Made by a program: the position numbers and the translations under genes. The notes beneath the pieces are model-generated. The model searched no databases, was not told the DNA's origin, and saw nothing but the letters and a program-made list of their open reading frames with translations. From CAYHSY01 sp964359435 (lineage in GTDB: Bacteria; Patescibacteriota; Minisyncoccia; UBA6257; JAUSGH01), in NCBI GenBank assembly GCA_964359435.1, contig CAYHSY010000049.1:1-5871 (forward strand): DNA of 5,871 nucleotides, read 5' to 3'. Positions 4,866-5,871 of the stretch are shown here, piece after piece (position 1 is the stretch's first letter; each line of letters starts with the position of its first letter).

Positions 4866-5411
4866 ATGTTTGATATTTTCAGAAAAATTATCCGCACGCC
4901 GCGAACCGTTATGTCCAAAGGGGAGATTTTTGCCGACTCTGAATTTGAGGTAATGGGTCAAAAATTAAACGATAAAATCAAAAGGTTATTCAGCGGTTCG
5001 CTTGCTATCCGTGAAGTTGATGCCGGTTCGACTAACGCTTGTGAACAGGAAATCACGGCCCTTTCGAATGCTTTTTACGACATTGAGCGTTTTGGCATTC
5101 ATTTCGTTGCCTCGCCGCGCCATGCCGATATGTTGTTTGTGACTGGCCCCGTAAGCCGCAACATGGCGGAGGCCTTGCGCCGCGCCTACGAGGCGACTCC
5201 TGAGCCGCGGCTTGTAGTTGCGGTGGGGGACGATGCGATTGACGGCGGCATTTTCAAGGGATCTTACGCGGTGATTGACGGCGTGGACAAAGTTATCCCG
5301 GTAGACTGGAAAATTCCTGGCGACCCGCCTTCTCCCAAAATTATTTTGCGCCACCTTCTCATGATGTTTGATAAGTTTGATTCTAATAAACGGCGCGCCC
5401 TCCATGGTTAA
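4866..5411 (+). CDS. NuoB/HycG/EchC-like small subunit of a group 4 hydrogenase or complex I-related membrane complex, lacking three cluster cysteines
   Basis: Family members hold the [4Fe-4S] cluster nearest the catalytic site in complex I (N2) and in membrane-bound [NiFe] hydrogenases. The 181 residues from ATG 4866 start with MFDIFRKIIRTPRTV, a typical group 4 small-subunit N-terminus. GSTNACEQE (54-62) replaces the usual GSCNGCExE, so Cys59 is kept and the first cysteine is Thr56. GDDAIDGGIF (121-130) has Asp123 where GxCA is expected. IPGDPPSP (150-157) has Asp153 in place of the cysteine of GCPP. Three of four ligands are therefore lost while the surrounding fold motifs survive, so a standard cluster seems impossible. 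A longer TTG-started form (from 4752) would run through the terminator hairpin and is unlikely. The 3' end overlaps the next gene by 8 bp. No Shine-Dalgarno site is present. Confidence 0.88.
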   Translation: MFDIFRKIIRTPRTVMSKGEIFADSEFEVMGQKLNDKIKRLFSGSLAIREVDAGSTNACEQEITALSNAFYDIERFGIHFVASPRHADMLFVTGPVSRNMAEALRRAYEATPEPRLVVAVGDDAIDGGIFKGSYAVIDGVDKVIPVDWKIPGDPPSPKIILRHLLMMFDKFDSNKRRALHG

Positions 5412-5871
5412 TCTTTTATCCTCATCATCCGCGTTTTTCGCCGCTTTAATTTCGCTATTCATCGGAGCTCTCGGCTCGCTCGTTTTCCGCCGCCACGATA
5501 AATTGGCGAACAACTGGGGCCACTCGTTCTCGGCGCTGGGTTCATTGTTTGGTTTGATGTCATCGCTCTCGGTAATTATTTTAGCCGATAAGGTATCTTA
5601 TAAGTTCGCTTCCTCATTGTCTTTTTTGGCTTTTTCCATAAACATTGACAAGCTTTCCGCCTTTTTTGTTTTCACGATTTCCTTGATCTCGCTTTTCAGC
5701 TCCATTTATGGTTTCGGCTATGGCCGGCATTTTTTTGGCAAATATAACCTCGGCGCTTTGGGATTTTTTTACAACCTGTTTATCGCCGGCATGCTTTTAG
5801 TTGTCGCTGCCAGCGATGCCGTTTTCTTTTTGATCGTCGCCGGTGCGGGTTGTACGAAGGCCGTCAGCCCC
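5404..5871 (+). CDS. HyfB/HycC/NuoL-like antiporter-type membrane subunit, 3' end cut by window edge
   Basis: The frame is open from ATG 5404 to the window end (156 codons) and overlaps the small-subunit gene by 8 bp. The protein is strongly hydrophobic, with helices at about residues 10-28, 43-61, 84-106 and 118-147. INIDKLSAFFVF (79-90) is the characteristic segment of NuoL/NuoM/HyfB-type proton-translocating subunits (usually xxxDxLSxFF), and GFFYNLFIAGMLLVVAASDAVFFLI (120-144) matches the next conserved helix. In the family a glutamate important for proton transfer follows (W/A-E-x-M); here the reading continues AGAGCTKAVSP. That may be sequence error at the contig edge, a frameshift, or a real difference. 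Together with the upstream gene it points to a membrane-bound hydrogenase-like or complex I-like assembly. Confidence 0.82.
   Translation, partial: MVNLLSSSSAFFAALISLFIGALGSLVFRRHDKLANNWGHSFSALGSLFGLMSSLSVIILADKVSYKFASSLSFLAFSINIDKLSAFFVFTISLISLFSSIYGFGYGRHFFGKYNLGALGFFYNLFIAGMLLVVAASDAVFFLIVAGAGCTKAVSP

Noticed and set aside
4986..5513. Long leftward open frame opposite the NuoB/HycG-like gene
   Set aside because: It is antisense to a recognisable family protein and shows no domain features of its own.
1..5871. CRISPR array or tandem repeat locus
   Set aside because: No regularly spaced repeats are present. The only notable repeats are the tRNA-derived copies and the two operators.

Overview
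The window looks like bacterial genomic DNA, most likely from an uncultivated lineage of the Patescibacteria (CPR) type. This rests on general resemblance only: compact genes, almost no Shine-Dalgarno sites in the right-hand part, and a set of small membrane and thiol-redox genes of a kind I associate with Parcubacteria-like genomes. No marker gene fixes the taxonomy.

Left part (1-1000): a HAD-IIB phosphatase gene, cut by the left edge, runs leftward from 579. It has the only strong Shine-Dalgarno site in the window. Back to back with it, reading rightward, is a tRNA-Pro(CGG) gene with encoded CCA (706-779). Just downstream is a densely palindromic segment of about 120 bp (801-928). It carries an 18-bp direct copy of the tRNA 3' end at its right border and an inverted T-arm copy at its left border, as expected for a tRNA-derived or attachment-site-like element.

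Middle part (1030-4850): a metal-responsive block. Two promoters have CsoR-type GC-rich palindromes filling the space between the -35 and -10 boxes. The first drives a DUF5676-like two-helix membrane protein. The second drives a CsoR-family repressor (C-H-H metal ligands, probably translated from an almost leaderless mRNA) plus a small Cys/His membrane protein, and ends at an intrinsic terminator. A tight cluster follows: a membrane-anchored protein of unknown function with CCGN and CNHG motifs, a CcdA/DsbD-like thiol-electron transporter with doubled cysteines, and a membrane-anchored peroxiredoxin-like protein with CxxxC. Together they suggest a metal-linked pathway that carries reducing equivalents across the membrane to extracytoplasmic cysteines. 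This is inference.

Right part (4782-5871): after two tandem hairpins a new operon starts. It encodes a homologue of the small subunit of group 4 [NiFe] hydrogenases and complex I (HycG/EchC/NuoB type), overlapping a HyfB/HycC/NuoL-type antiporter-like subunit cut by the right edge. The small subunit keeps its fold motifs but has lost three of the four cysteines that hold the [4Fe-4S] cluster. This is the most unusual observation in the window.
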